DNA from: Rhodocyclaceae bacterium
GTDB taxonomy: Bacteria; Pseudomonadota; Gammaproteobacteria; Burkholderiales; Rhodocyclaceae
Direction: 5' to 3'
DNA: 64,000 nt
NCBI GenBank assembly: GCA_013791905.1
Contig: VMSX01000030.1
Span: 228,741-292,740, forward strand
Part shown: in pieces, positions 18,421 to 26,694 of the stretch
Position numbering within the stretch: the first letter of the stretch is position 1
Layout: every line of letters starts with the position of its first letter
Notes under the pieces: generated by a model
The model's input: only the letters and a program-made list of their open reading frames with translations
Database searches by the model: none
What the model was told of the DNA's origin: nothing
Program-made: the position numbers and the translations under genes

Positions 18421-20577
18421 GTGAAATCGCGAAAACTGCTCTTCTTGCTGATCATCGGCGTTGTCGTCGCGCTTTATTTCATTTTCGACCTTAGCCGCTA
18501 TTTCAGCCTCGCCGTGTTCAAGGAGCAACAGGCTGCCATCGCGGCCTGGCATGCTGCGCATCCGTGGCTGGCGTCGGCGTCCTACTTCGCGATTTACGTC
18601 GTGGTGACGGCCTTGTCCCTGCCCGGTGCTGTGCCGATGACCCTGGCCGGCGGCGCCATCTTCGGCCTGTGGTGGGGCACGCTGATCGTCTCCTTCGCCT
18701 CCAGCATTGGCGCCACGCTGGCATTCCTCGTCGCGCGCTTTCTCCTGCGCGACTGGGTGACGGCAAAATTCGGCCGACGCCTGCAGGCCATCGACGCCGG
18801 CATCCAGCGCGAGGGCGCCTTCTATTTATTCACCTTGCGACTGGTGCCGGCGTTTCCCTTCTTCCTGATCAATCTGCTGTCCGGTCTGACGGCGATGAAA
18901 GCGCGCACCTTCTACTGGGTGAGCCAGCTGGGCATGCTGGCCGGCACGGTGGTCTATGTGAATGCCGGCACCCAGCTGGCGAACATCGACTCGCTGTCCG
19001 GCATCGTCTCGCCGGGTCTGCTCTTCTCGTTTGTATTGCTGGGGATATTTCCCCTGGTGGCGAAGAAAGTCGTCGAGATCGTGCACCAGAACAAGGTCTT
19101 CGCGCCCTGGACGAAACCGCAGCACTTCGACCGCAACCTCGTCGTCATCGGTGGCGGTAGTGCCGGGCTGGTCACGGCCTACATTGCCGCCGCGGTGAAG
19201 GCCAGGGTGACGCTGATCGAAAAGCACCAGATGGGCGGCGACTGCCTGAACACCGGCTGCGTGCCCTCCAAGGCGCTGATCCGCTCGGCGAAGTTCCTCT
19301 CGCATGTTAGCCGCGCCAGGGAACTGGGATGCCGTTCCGCCAGCGCCGACTTTTCCTTTGCCGAGGTCATGGAACGTGTGCAGCGGGTGGTGCGGGCGGT
19401 GGCGCCGCATGACTCGGTCGAGCGCTACACCGGCCTCGGCGTCGAGGTGATCGAGGGCACGGCGAAGATGGTCACGCCCTGGGAAGTGGAGGTGACGCGC
19501 AACAGTGGCGCCAGCGAACGCCTGAGCACGCGCAGCATCGTCATCGCGGCAGGCGCGCGGCCTTTCGTGCCACCGATTCCCGGCATCGAGGAAGTCGGCT
19601 ACCTGACCTCCGATACGGTCTGGGATCTGCGCGAACTGCCCAGGCGGCTGGTGGTGCTGGGTGGCGGGCCGATCGGGGCGGAACTGACGCAGGCCTTTGC
19701 CCGCCTCGGCGCGGGTTCGGGGGGCAAGGTCATCCAGGTCGAAATGGCGCCGCGCATCCTGGTCCGCGAGGATGTCGAGGTTTCAGAAATGGTGACACGA
19801 CGCTTCCGGGACGAGGGCATCGACGTACTGGTCAACCACAAAGCCAAGCAATTCCTGGTGGCGGATGGCGAAAAAATCCTCATCGCCGAGCATGAAGGTC
19901 ACGACGTGCGGATTCCTTTCGACGCCGTGCTGGTCGCCGTCGGGCGCATCGCCAACCTGCAGGGCTACGGGCTGGAAGAGCTCGGCATTCCGGCAGAGCG
20001 CACGGTGGAAACCAACGAATACCTGCAAACCAATTATCCGAACATCTACGCCGCCGGCGATGTGGCCGGCCCCTACCAGTTCACCCACACCGCCGCCCAT
20101 CAGGCCTGGTATGCGGCGGTGAATGCGCTGTTCGATCCCTTCAAGAAGTTCAAGGCGGACTATTCGGTGATTCCGTGGGCCACCTTCGTCGAGCCGGAAG
20201 TGGCGCGCGTCGGCCTCAACGAGCAGGAAGCCAGGGAAAAGAACATTCCCTACGAGGTGAGCCGCTACGATATCGACGACCTCGACCGGGCGATTGCCGA
20301 CAGCGAAGCGCACGGCTTCATCAAGGTGCTTACCGTGCCAGGCAAGGACAAGATCCTCGGCGTCACCATTGTCGGCGAACATGCCGGCGACCTGCTCGCG
20401 GAATATGTGCTGGCGATGAAACACGGCATCGGGCTGAACAAGATCCTCGGCACGATCCACATCTATCCGACCCTGGCCGAGGCCAACAAATATGTCGCCG
20501 GCGTCTGGAAGAAAGCCCATGCCCCGCAGCAACTGCTGGCCTGGGTGGCGCGTTTTCACGCCTGGCGGCGAGGGTAG
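18421..20577 (+). CDS. TVP38/TMEM64 membrane domain fused to a mercuric-reductase-like flavoprotein
   Basis: A 718-residue fusion. Residues 1-230 are a TVP38/VTT membrane domain with segments near 5-25, 50-70, 75-110, 140-165 and 195-215 and the family block PGAVPMTLAGGAIFG. Residues 235-715 are a class I pyridine nucleotide-disulfide oxidoreductase with FAD-binding VVIGGGSAGLVTAYIAA, redox pair GGDCLNTGCVPSK, NAD(P) block VVLGGGPIGAELTQAF, FAD block IYAAGDVAGPYQFTH and the C-terminal dimerisation region with IHIYPTLAEANKY. The substrate is unknown; such fusions recur near rSAM-associated transferase genes. GTG start. Dispersed-motif copy 5 lies at 19330-19354 and encodes RSASADF in place. 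Confidence 0.9.
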   Translation: MKSRKLLFLLIIGVVVALYFIFDLSRYFSLAVFKEQQAAIAAWHAAHPWLASASYFAIYVVVTALSLPGAVPMTLAGGAIFGLWWGTLIVSFASSIGATLAFLVARFLLRDWVTAKFGRRLQAIDAGIQREGAFYLFTLRLVPAFPFFLINLLSGLTAMKARTFYWVSQLGMLAGTVVYVNAGTQLANIDSLSGIVSPGLLFSFVLLGIFPLVAKKVVEIVHQNKVFAPWTKPQHFDRNLVVIGGGSAGLVTAYIAAAVKARVTLIEKHQMGGDCLNTGCVPSKALIRSAKFLSHVSRARELGCRSASADFSFAEVMERVQRVVRAVAPHDSVERYTGLGVEVIEGTAKMVTPWEVEVTRNSGASERLSTRSIVIAAGARPFVPPIPGIEEVGYLTSDTVWDLRELPRRLVVLGGGPIGAELTQAFARLGAGSGGKVIQVEMAPRILVREDVEVSEMVTRRFRDEGIDVLVNHKAKQFLVADGEKILIAEHEGHDVRIPFDAVLVAVGRIANLQGYGLEELGIPAERTVETNEYLQTNYPNIYAAGDVAGPYQFTHTAAHQAWYAAVNALFDPFKKFKADYSVIPWATFVEPEVARVGLNEQEAREKNIPYEVSRYDIDDLDRAIADSEAHGFIKVLTVPGKDKILGVTIVGEHAGDLLAEYVLAMKHGIGLNKILGTIHIYPTLAEANKYVAGVWKKAHAPQQLLAWVARFHAWRRG
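19330..19354 (-). repeat. Dispersed 25-base motif, copy 5 (in the flavoprotein fusion)
   Basis: Minus strand: AAAAGTCGGCGCTGG, CGGA, ACGGCA; one mismatch at the last base. The host reads CRSASADF, directly before the conserved FAEVMERVQ. Confidence 0.88.
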
Positions 20578-20582
20578 GGGAG

Positions 20583-21314
20583 ATGAACAAGAAACTGCTG
20601 GCCTGCTGCCTGCTGCTGCCGCTTCAGGTGTTTGCCGAACCAGTCTGGGTGGGCAAATTTACTGCAACGGAGGGGGCATTGCCCGCGCCCTGGCAAGTCG
20701 AGCAACTGAACAAGAATATCCCGCCAACCCAATACCGGTTGCGTGAATGGGATGGCGTCATGGCGGTCGAGGCGCATGCGGTGAAGAGCATGGCGCTGTT
20801 TGCCCGTCCCGTGAGCGTCGACCTCGCGAAAACACCGGTGCTGTGCTGGCGCTGGCGCATCGATGCCCCGCTGAAAACTGCCGACATGACGCAAAAGAGC
20901 GGCGACGACTACGCCGCACGCGTCTACCTGAGCTTCGATGTGCCGCCTGACACGCTCGGCCTCGGCACACGCATCGCGCTCGGCCTGGCGCGCACCCTGC
21001 ACGGCGGGCAGGTGCCGGATGCCGCCATCAACTACGTCTGGGACAATCGCCAGCCGGTCGGCACCTGGCAGGCGAATACCTACACCGAGCGCGCCCGCAT
21101 GCTGGTGTTGCGCACGGGCGCGGGCCAGGCGGGGCGCTGGGTCGATGAACGCCGTGACGTCAGCGCCGACTTTCTGCGCGCCTTCGGGCATCTGCCATTG
21201 CGGCTGACCGGGCTCGCCATCGCCACCGACACCGACAATACCGGCGAAGAGGCGCGCGCCGGCTTTGCCGATTTCCGCTTCGTCGCGCGGGCCGCGGATT
21301 GCCCGCCTTCATGA
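20583..21314 (+). CDS. DUF3047 family exported protein
   Basis: A 243-residue protein with a signal peptide (MNKKLLACCLLLPLQVFA) and the DUF3047 core: CWRWRIDAPLKTADMTQKSGDDYAARVYLSF (quoted in part: WRIDAPLK and GDDYAARVYLSF), INYVWDN, and the C-terminal AIATDTDNTGEEARAGFAD. The fold is probably a beta-sandwich; no activity is known. GGGGAG stands just before the ATG. It is five bases after the flavoprotein fusion and overlaps the next glycosyltransferase gene by four bases, so it belongs to the same operon. Dispersed-motif copy 6 lies near its 3' end. Confidence 0.85.
   Translation: MNKKLLACCLLLPLQVFAEPVWVGKFTATEGALPAPWQVEQLNKNIPPTQYRLREWDGVMAVEAHAVKSMALFARPVSVDLAKTPVLCWRWRIDAPLKTADMTQKSGDDYAARVYLSFDVPPDTLGLGTRIALGLARTLHGGQVPDAAINYVWDNRQPVGTWQANTYTERARMLVLRTGAGQAGRWVDERRDVSADFLRAFGHLPLRLTGLAIATDTDNTGEEARAGFADFRFVARAADCPPS
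21150..21174 (-). repeat. Dispersed 25-base motif, copy 6 (in the DUF3047 gene)
   Basis: Minus strand: GAAAGTCGGCGCTGA, CGTC, ACGGCG; two mismatches. The host reads RRDVSADF. Confidence 0.8.
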
Positions 21315-22018
21315 CGTCGAACCTGTCGATCAAGCTGTCGATCATTGTGCCGATGCTGAACGAGGCTGCCGGCATTGTCGCCGCCCTGCAGGCGCTGGCG
21401 CCGCTGCGCGCCAATGGCGCGGAAATCATTGTCGTCGATGGCGGCAGTGCCGATCACAGCGTGGCACTCGCCACGCCATTCGCCGATCAGGTGGTCAGTT
21501 CAGCGCGCGGCCGTGCCAGTCAGATGAATGCCGGCGCAGCCATAGCCCACGGCACTATTCTGCTGTTCCTGCACGCCGACACCCGCTTGCCCGCAGAGGC
21601 CGACAAACTGGTCATGCAGGCCATTGATGCCGGGCGGCAGTGGGGTCGCTTCGACGTGCGCATCTCGGGGAACTCCCGATGGCTGCCTATGGTGGCCACC
21701 ATGATGAACTGGCGTTCGCGCCTGAGCGGCATCGCCACCGGCGATCAGGCGATGTTCGTGTCGCGGGAGGCATTTCGTGCCATCGGCGGCTTTCCCGAAA
21801 TGCCCCTGATGGAAGACATCGCCCTGTCGCGGCGACTGCTCGACAGTGGGCGTCCGGCCTGTCTGACGGCCAAGGTGACGACCTCGGGGCGGCGCTGGGA
21901 AGCGCAGGGCGTCTGGCGCACGATCCTGCTGATGTGGCGCCTGCGGCTGCGCTATTTTTTCGGTGCCGACCCGCACCAACTGGCAATCGAGTATGGCTAT
22001 GCCACCCGTAAAGTCTGA
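21311..22018 (+). CDS. Glycosyltransferase, rSAM/selenodomain-associated transferase 2 type
   Basis: A family 2 GT-A glycosyltransferase of about 235 residues (TIGR04283 group). It begins SIIVPMLNEAAGIVAALQAL, has the DXD-region VVDGGSADHS and FLHADTRLP, and the acceptor-side block FRAIGGFPEMPLMEDIALSRRL. The C-terminus TILLMWRLRLRYFFGADPHQLA is typical of the group. Start at 21311 is chosen for the ATGA overlap with the upstream stop; an ATG 12 bases earlier exists. Genes of this group are commonly found with ArsS-type radical SAM proteins, which is the case here at a distance of 4.4 kb. Confidence 0.9.
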   Translation: MTSNLSIKLSIIVPMLNEAAGIVAALQALAPLRANGAEIIVVDGGSADHSVALATPFADQVVSSARGRASQMNAGAAIAHGTILLFLHADTRLPAEADKLVMQAIDAGRQWGRFDVRISGNSRWLPMVATMMNWRSRLSGIATGDQAMFVSREAFRAIGGFPEMPLMEDIALSRRLLDSGRPACLTAKVTTSGRRWEAQGVWRTILLMWRLRLRYFFGADPHQLAIEYGYATRKV

Positions 22019-22679
22019 TCTCGCCGGGCAGGTCGGCGTCGCCATCCTGGCGCGTGCGCCGATTCCCGGACAGGTCAAGACGCGGCTGATTCCCCTCTTG
22101 GGCGCCGCAGGCGCAGCGCGCCTGCAAGGCTGGCTGTTGCAGCGCACCGTGGAGATGGCGCTGGCCGCCGACATCGGGCCGGTCAGCCTGTGGTGCGAGG
22201 GTGATCCGCAGCATCCGGACTTTGCCATCTGCCATTCATTCGCCAAGCTAAGCGTGCGCCACCAAGTGGCAGGCGATCTTGGGCTGCGCATGCTGGCGGC
22301 ACTGCAAGAATCACCAACCCCCACGGGCACCCTCGTGATCGGCACCGATTGTCCGGCGATGACGGCTGCGCACCTGCGGTTGGCCGCACAATCCCTGCGC
22401 GACCATGACGCCGTCGTACTGCCGGCCGAGGATGGCGGCTATGTGTTGATCGGCATGAAAACGCCTGCGCCACAGGTGTTCCACGCCATTGATTGGGGCT
22501 CGGCACAGGTCATGGCGCAAACCCGGCAGCGTCTGGTGGAACTCGGCTGGCGCTGGTCAGAACCGCTGATCTTGTGGGATGTCGATCGCCCGGATGACTT
22601 CGAACGCCTTGCCGCAATGATCCCGGCATTGCGCAGCGATCTTGCCCTGTCACACGGCAATCAGCCCAACTCGCCGTAG
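21999..22679 (+). CDS. Glycosyltransferase/nucleotidyltransferase, rSAM/selenodomain-associated transferase 1 type
   Basis: A 226-residue GT-A-like transferase of the TIGR04282 (DUF2064) group. It begins GVAILARAPIPGQVKTRLIP, has GTDCPAMTAAHLRLAA and AVVLPAEDGGYVLIGMK and ends with the typical LWDVDRPDDFERLA. Two possible ATG starts, 21993 and 21999, both overlap the previous gene; the second is given. The pair of transferases 1 and 2 is a recurring partnership; their acceptor in arsenosugar-type pathways is inferred rather than shown. Confidence 0.9.
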   Translation: MPPVKSDLAGQVGVAILARAPIPGQVKTRLIPLLGAAGAARLQGWLLQRTVEMALAADIGPVSLWCEGDPQHPDFAICHSFAKLSVRHQVAGDLGLRMLAALQESPTPTGTLVIGTDCPAMTAAHLRLAAQSLRDHDAVVLPAEDGGYVLIGMKTPAPQVFHAIDWGSAQVMAQTRQRLVELGWRWSEPLILWDVDRPDDFERLAAMIPALRSDLALSHGNQPNSP

Positions 22680-22736
22680 AATCCCCACATTGGACCCGCT
22701 CCGGCCTTATTCACTTTGCGTCAGCAACCAAAAAGC

Positions 22737-23555
22737 ATGCGTCACGAATCCGAAAACCTCATCGAGATCGAAAATCTGCACTTTTCCTACGGCGACCGGA
22801 AGATCTTCAACGGCATCAACCTGAAGATCCCGCGCGGTAAGGTGGTGGCCATCCTCGGCATCGGTGGTTCCGGCAAGAGCACGCTGCTGCGCCTGATCGG
22901 CGGGCAACTGCGTCCGTCGCGCGGCAGCGTCAAGGTGGCTGGCCAGATGATCCACAAACTGGATCGCGATGAACTTTTCGCATTGCGGAGAAATATGGGC
23001 CTGATGTTCCAGGCCGGGGGCCTGTTCAGCGACCTGTCGGTGTATGAAAACATCGCCTTTCCGATGCGCGAACTCACCGACCTGTCGGAAGAGCTGATTC
23101 ATGATCTGGTGTTGATGAAGCTCCACGCAGTCGGCCTGCGCGGCACGACCAAGCTGATGCCCAACGACCTGTCCGGCGGCATGGCGCGCCGGGTCGCCCT
23201 GGCCCGGGCAATTGCGCTTGACCCGATGCTGACGATGTACGACGAACCGTTCGCCGGTCTCGACCCCATCTCGCTCAACGTCATCGCCCAGCTGATCCGC
23301 AAACTGAACGATGCACTGAACGGCACCTCGATTATCGTCACCTACGACGTCACCGAATCGCTCAAGGTCGTCGACTACATCTACCTGATTTACAACGGCG
23401 TGGTCGAAGCGGAAGGCACGGCCGAGGAATTGCTGGCCTCCAAGGACTCGGTAGTGGCCCAGTTCATTCACTGTGAGCCGCATGGCCCGATTCCTTTCCA
23501 CATGGCAAGCCCGCCTTATCAGGAAGATCTGGGCATCGCCGTTGTGAAGACTTGA
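22737..23555 (+). CDS. mlaF: MlaF-like ABC transporter ATPase, orphan
   Basis: A 272-residue ATPase of the phospholipid-transport MlaF group. Walker A is GIGGSGKST, the signature is LSGGMARRVALARAIA, Walker B is LTMYDEPFAGLDP. At the H-loop position the sequence reads IIVTYDVTESLKVVDY, with tyrosine where the ATPase histidine is expected. MlaE, MlaD, MlaC and MlaB partners do not follow, unlike the usual operon; the next gene is CheB/CheR. The ATG at 22737 is given; a TTG at 22716 would extend it. No clear ribosome site precedes either. It may serve a permease encoded elsewhere. Confidence 0.85.
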   Translation: MRHESENLIEIENLHFSYGDRKIFNGINLKIPRGKVVAILGIGGSGKSTLLRLIGGQLRPSRGSVKVAGQMIHKLDRDELFALRRNMGLMFQAGGLFSDLSVYENIAFPMRELTDLSEELIHDLVLMKLHAVGLRGTTKLMPNDLSGGMARRVALARAIALDPMLTMYDEPFAGLDPISLNVIAQLIRKLNDALNGTSIIVTYDVTESLKVVDYIYLIYNGVVEAEGTAEELLASKDSVVAQFIHCEPHGPIPFHMASPPYQEDLGIAVVKT

Positions 23556-23619
23556 ATGTTCTGAAACGCAGCCCCGGCAGCATTCCCCACAGCACACGAA
23601 CCCACTCAGCGGAGGGGCA

Positions 23620-26619
23620 ATGAAGACGAAGCCAGCAGCGCAGAAAACCAGGAAGCCGCGTTCCCCGGCAACGTCCGCCGGTGCCGCCGCTCCCGCTGCT
23701 GATGCGAATGCCGCGAATGCCGCGACTGCCCGATTCCCGATTGTCGGCATTGGTGCCTCCGCCGGAGGGTTGGAGGCTTTCGAGCAACTGTTCCAGAATA
23801 TGCCCGCTGACAGCGGCCTCGCCTTCGTGCTGGTGCCGCACCTCGACCCCGGCCACGCCAGCATCCTCACCGACATTCTGCAACGCAGCACGGTGATGCC
23901 GGTCGTCGAGGTGGCAGATCAGATGGTGGTGCAGCCCAACCAGGTCCACATCATTCCGCCCAACCGCGACATGGCCATCTTTCACGGCACCCTGCAGTTG
24001 TCGGTTCCCGAGTCGCCGCGCGGCCAGCGCATGCCGATTGACTCCTTTCTGCGCTCGCTGGCCGAGGATCAGGGTGAGCGGGCCATCGGCATCATCCTTT
24101 CCGGCACCGGCACCGACGGCACCCTGGGGCTGCGGGCGATTCTCGGCGCCGGGGGCATTACCTTGGTGCAGGACCCGGTCACCGCGAAATATGACGGCAT
24201 GCCGGCCAGCGCCATCCACTCCGGCTATGCCACGCACAGCCTGCCTGCGGACAAGATGTCGGCCGTGCTCCTCAGCGGGGCGCGCGGTCTTGCCGAGCAC
24301 CGGGTGACGCGGGTGGCTGCGGCAGCTCATCCGGAACCGGCGGCGGCCGGCGGCATGAAAAAGCTGCTGATGCTGTTGCGCTCTGCCACCGGGCATGATT
24401 TTTCGCTTTACAAGCAGAGCACCATCGGCCGGCGCATCGAACGGCGCATGGTGCAGCACGACCTGGACGACATCGAGGTCTATGCGCGTTACCTGAAGGA
24501 GCATCCGGCGGAAGTGCAGGCGCTCTTCAAGGAACTGCTGATCAACGTCACCAGCTTCTTTCGCGATCCGGATGCCTTCGACGTTCTGCGGCAGGACATC
24601 CTGCCGCAACTGTTCGCCGATAAACCCGAAGAATATGTCTTGCGCGTCTGGGTGGCCGGCTGTGCCAGTGGCGAGGAGGCCTATTCCATCGCCATGTTGC
24701 TGCGCGAGTTCATGGACGAGCAGCGAAAGGCGTTCAAGGTGCAGATCTACGCCACCGATCTCGACGATGACGCGATTGCCGTTGCCCGGGCCGGTTCCTA
24801 TCCGCCCAACATCGCTGCGGACGTGACGCCGGAACGCTTGCGGCGCTTCTTCATCAAGGAAGATGCCGGTTATCGCGTCAAAAAGGATATCCGCGAGATG
24901 GTGGTGTTCGCCATCCAGAATGTCATCAAGGATCCACCCTTCACCCGGCTCGACCTGCTGGCCTGCCGCAACCTGATGATCTATCTGGAACCGGAACTGC
25001 AAAACCGCCTGATCCCCAGTTTTCACTATGCCCTGAAGCCGGGTGGCGTACTGTTCCTGTCGCCCTCGGAGAGCATTGCCAGCCACCCGGATCTGTTCAC
25101 CCCGGTCAACCGCAAATGGAAGTTCTACCGGGCGGTCCATTCCGCCACCGCGACGCATGCCGTGATGGCCAGCGACCTGGCCTGGACCGGGAGTGGGGGT
25201 AGCCGGGGATTTGAGGAGACCGTCAAGAAAGTGAAAGAAACCGATTTTGCCGAGCTGGCCCGCCGCACACTGCTCCAGACGTTTGCCCCGGCTGCCGTGG
25301 TTACCGACGTCAAGGGCACCATCCTGTTTGTACACGGCGAAACCGGCAAATACCTGCGCCCCGCGCCCGGCCAGGCCACGCTGAATGTGGTGGACATGGC
25401 GCGCGAGGGGCTGCAAATGGAACTGCGCAGCGCCTTGCATGCCGTTGTCAGCAGTCACGCGGCCGTGCTCGGACAGCAGGCAACGCTGAAAATCGACGGC
25501 GATATCCATAACGTCAGCCTCGCCGTGCGCCCGCTGTCGGAGGCCGGCCAGGAGCTGCTGCTGGTGAGCTTTCAGGAGCTGCCGCAAACCGCGCCGGCAA
25601 AGCCGGGACGCCCGCGCAGCGCTGCCGGCTCGGCGGCGGCACGCCGCAACGAGGAACTGGAACGCGAACTTGCCTATACGCGCAACAACCTGCAGGCCAC
25701 CATCGAGGAGCAGCAGGCCTCCAACGAGGAACTCAAGTCAACCAATGAGGAATTGCAGTCGACCAACGAGGAGTTGCAGTCGACCAACGAGGAACTGGAA
25801 ACCTCCAAGGAGGAACTGCAATCGGTCAATGAGGAACTGATCACCGTCAATGCCGAGCTGCAATCCAAGATCGAGCAACTGGCGGGCATGCAAAACGACA
25901 TGAAGAACCTGCTCGACAGCACCAACATCGGGACGGTCTTTCTCGATCGCCGCCTGCACATCCGCCGTTTCACGCGCGATGCGACAAGCATCTATCGCCT
26001 GGTGGCCACCGACATCGGCCGGCCGCTTGCCGACATCAAGTCCGACCTGCAAGAAGGCGACCTGACCAGGGATGCGCAGGGTGTGCTCGATTCCCTGGTG
26101 CCGCGCGAACATGAGGTGTGCACCACCGACGGCAACTGGTTTCTGGTGAAAATTCTGCCCTATCGCACGCTCGACGATGTCATCGATGGCGTGGTGCTGA
26201 CCTTCACCAACATCAGCCACCTCTACAAGGCCAAGCGGGCGGAACAGGCTGCCCGGCAGCTGTCCGAAAGCATCATCGACACCATACGCGAACCCCTGGT
26301 GGTACTGGATGCCGGTCTGCGCGTGGTCAGCGCCAGCCGCATGTTTTATCGGTACTTCCGGGTCAAGCCGGACGAAACCATTGGCCAGCCCTTGATCGAA
26401 CTCGGCAACCAGCAATGGGACAACGCCGATCTGCGCAAATTGCTCGAGGACATTCTGCCGCACGACCAGAGTTTCGATGACTTTCCCATCGAGCACGATT
26501 TTCCCCGTATCGGCCGCTGCAATCTGCTGCTCAATGCCCGCCGCATCGTCGGTGCAACCGATGGCGCCGCGCTGATCCTGCTGGCCATGGAAGAGGTAAA
26601 ACCGCAGAAAAACAAGTAA
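23620..26619 (+). CDS. CheB-CheR-PAS hybrid signalling protein
   Basis: A 999-residue hybrid. Residues 45-225 are a CheB methylesterase domain (GIGASAGGLEAFEQLF, VPHLDPGHASIL, SGTGTDGTLGLRAI carry the catalytic serine, histidine and aspartate). Residues 245-500 are a CheR methyltransferase domain (LINVTSFFRDPDAF, VWVAGCASGEEAYSIA, LLACRNLMIYLEPELQ). Residues 665-755 form a coiled coil built from repeated SNEELKSTNEELQ-like heptads. Two PAS domains follow (about 760-875 and 885-995). No receiver domain is present and no chemotaxis genes are nearby, so it is more likely a stand-alone signalling scaffold than part of a chemoreceptor array. ATG after GGAGGGG, a strong ribosome site. Confidence 0.92.
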   Translation: MKTKPAAQKTRKPRSPATSAGAAAPAADANAANAATARFPIVGIGASAGGLEAFEQLFQNMPADSGLAFVLVPHLDPGHASILTDILQRSTVMPVVEVADQMVVQPNQVHIIPPNRDMAIFHGTLQLSVPESPRGQRMPIDSFLRSLAEDQGERAIGIILSGTGTDGTLGLRAILGAGGITLVQDPVTAKYDGMPASAIHSGYATHSLPADKMSAVLLSGARGLAEHRVTRVAAAAHPEPAAAGGMKKLLMLLRSATGHDFSLYKQSTIGRRIERRMVQHDLDDIEVYARYLKEHPAEVQALFKELLINVTSFFRDPDAFDVLRQDILPQLFADKPEEYVLRVWVAGCASGEEAYSIAMLLREFMDEQRKAFKVQIYATDLDDDAIAVARAGSYPPNIAADVTPERLRRFFIKEDAGYRVKKDIREMVVFAIQNVIKDPPFTRLDLLACRNLMIYLEPELQNRLIPSFHYALKPGGVLFLSPSESIASHPDLFTPVNRKWKFYRAVHSATATHAVMASDLAWTGSGGSRGFEETVKKVKETDFAELARRTLLQTFAPAAVVTDVKGTILFVHGETGKYLRPAPGQATLNVVDMAREGLQMELRSALHAVVSSHAAVLGQQATLKIDGDIHNVSLAVRPLSEAGQELLLVSFQELPQTAPAKPGRPRSAAGSAAARRNEELERELAYTRNNLQATIEEQQASNEELKSTNEELQSTNEELQSTNEELETSKEELQSVNEELITVNAELQSKIEQLAGMQNDMKNLLDSTNIGTVFLDRRLHIRRFTRDATSIYRLVATDIGRPLADIKSDLQEGDLTRDAQGVLDSLVPREHEVCTTDGNWFLVKILPYRTLDDVIDGVVLTFTNISHLYKAKRAEQAARQLSESIIDTIREPLVVLDAGLRVVSASRMFYRYFRVKPDETIGQPLIELGNQQWDNADLRKLLEDILPHDQSFDDFPIEHDFPRIGRCNLLLNARRIVGATDGAALILLAMEEVKPQKNK

Positions 26620-26694
26620 AACTGGTGCTCGGCCGCAATCAAGCCTATTCTTATATTCAATGGTTTTTATCGTGGCCAAACAAGGAGCTTATCG

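Noticed and set aside
23464-25587. 707-codon minus-strand frame opposite the CheB/CheR gene
   Set aside because: Mirror frame of a recognised gene; histidine-rich nonsense typical of antisense GC-rich frames.
25726-25815. Tandem repeat in the CheB/CheR gene
   Set aside because: The repeats encode the regular coiled-coil heptads common in this family and are not a separate element.
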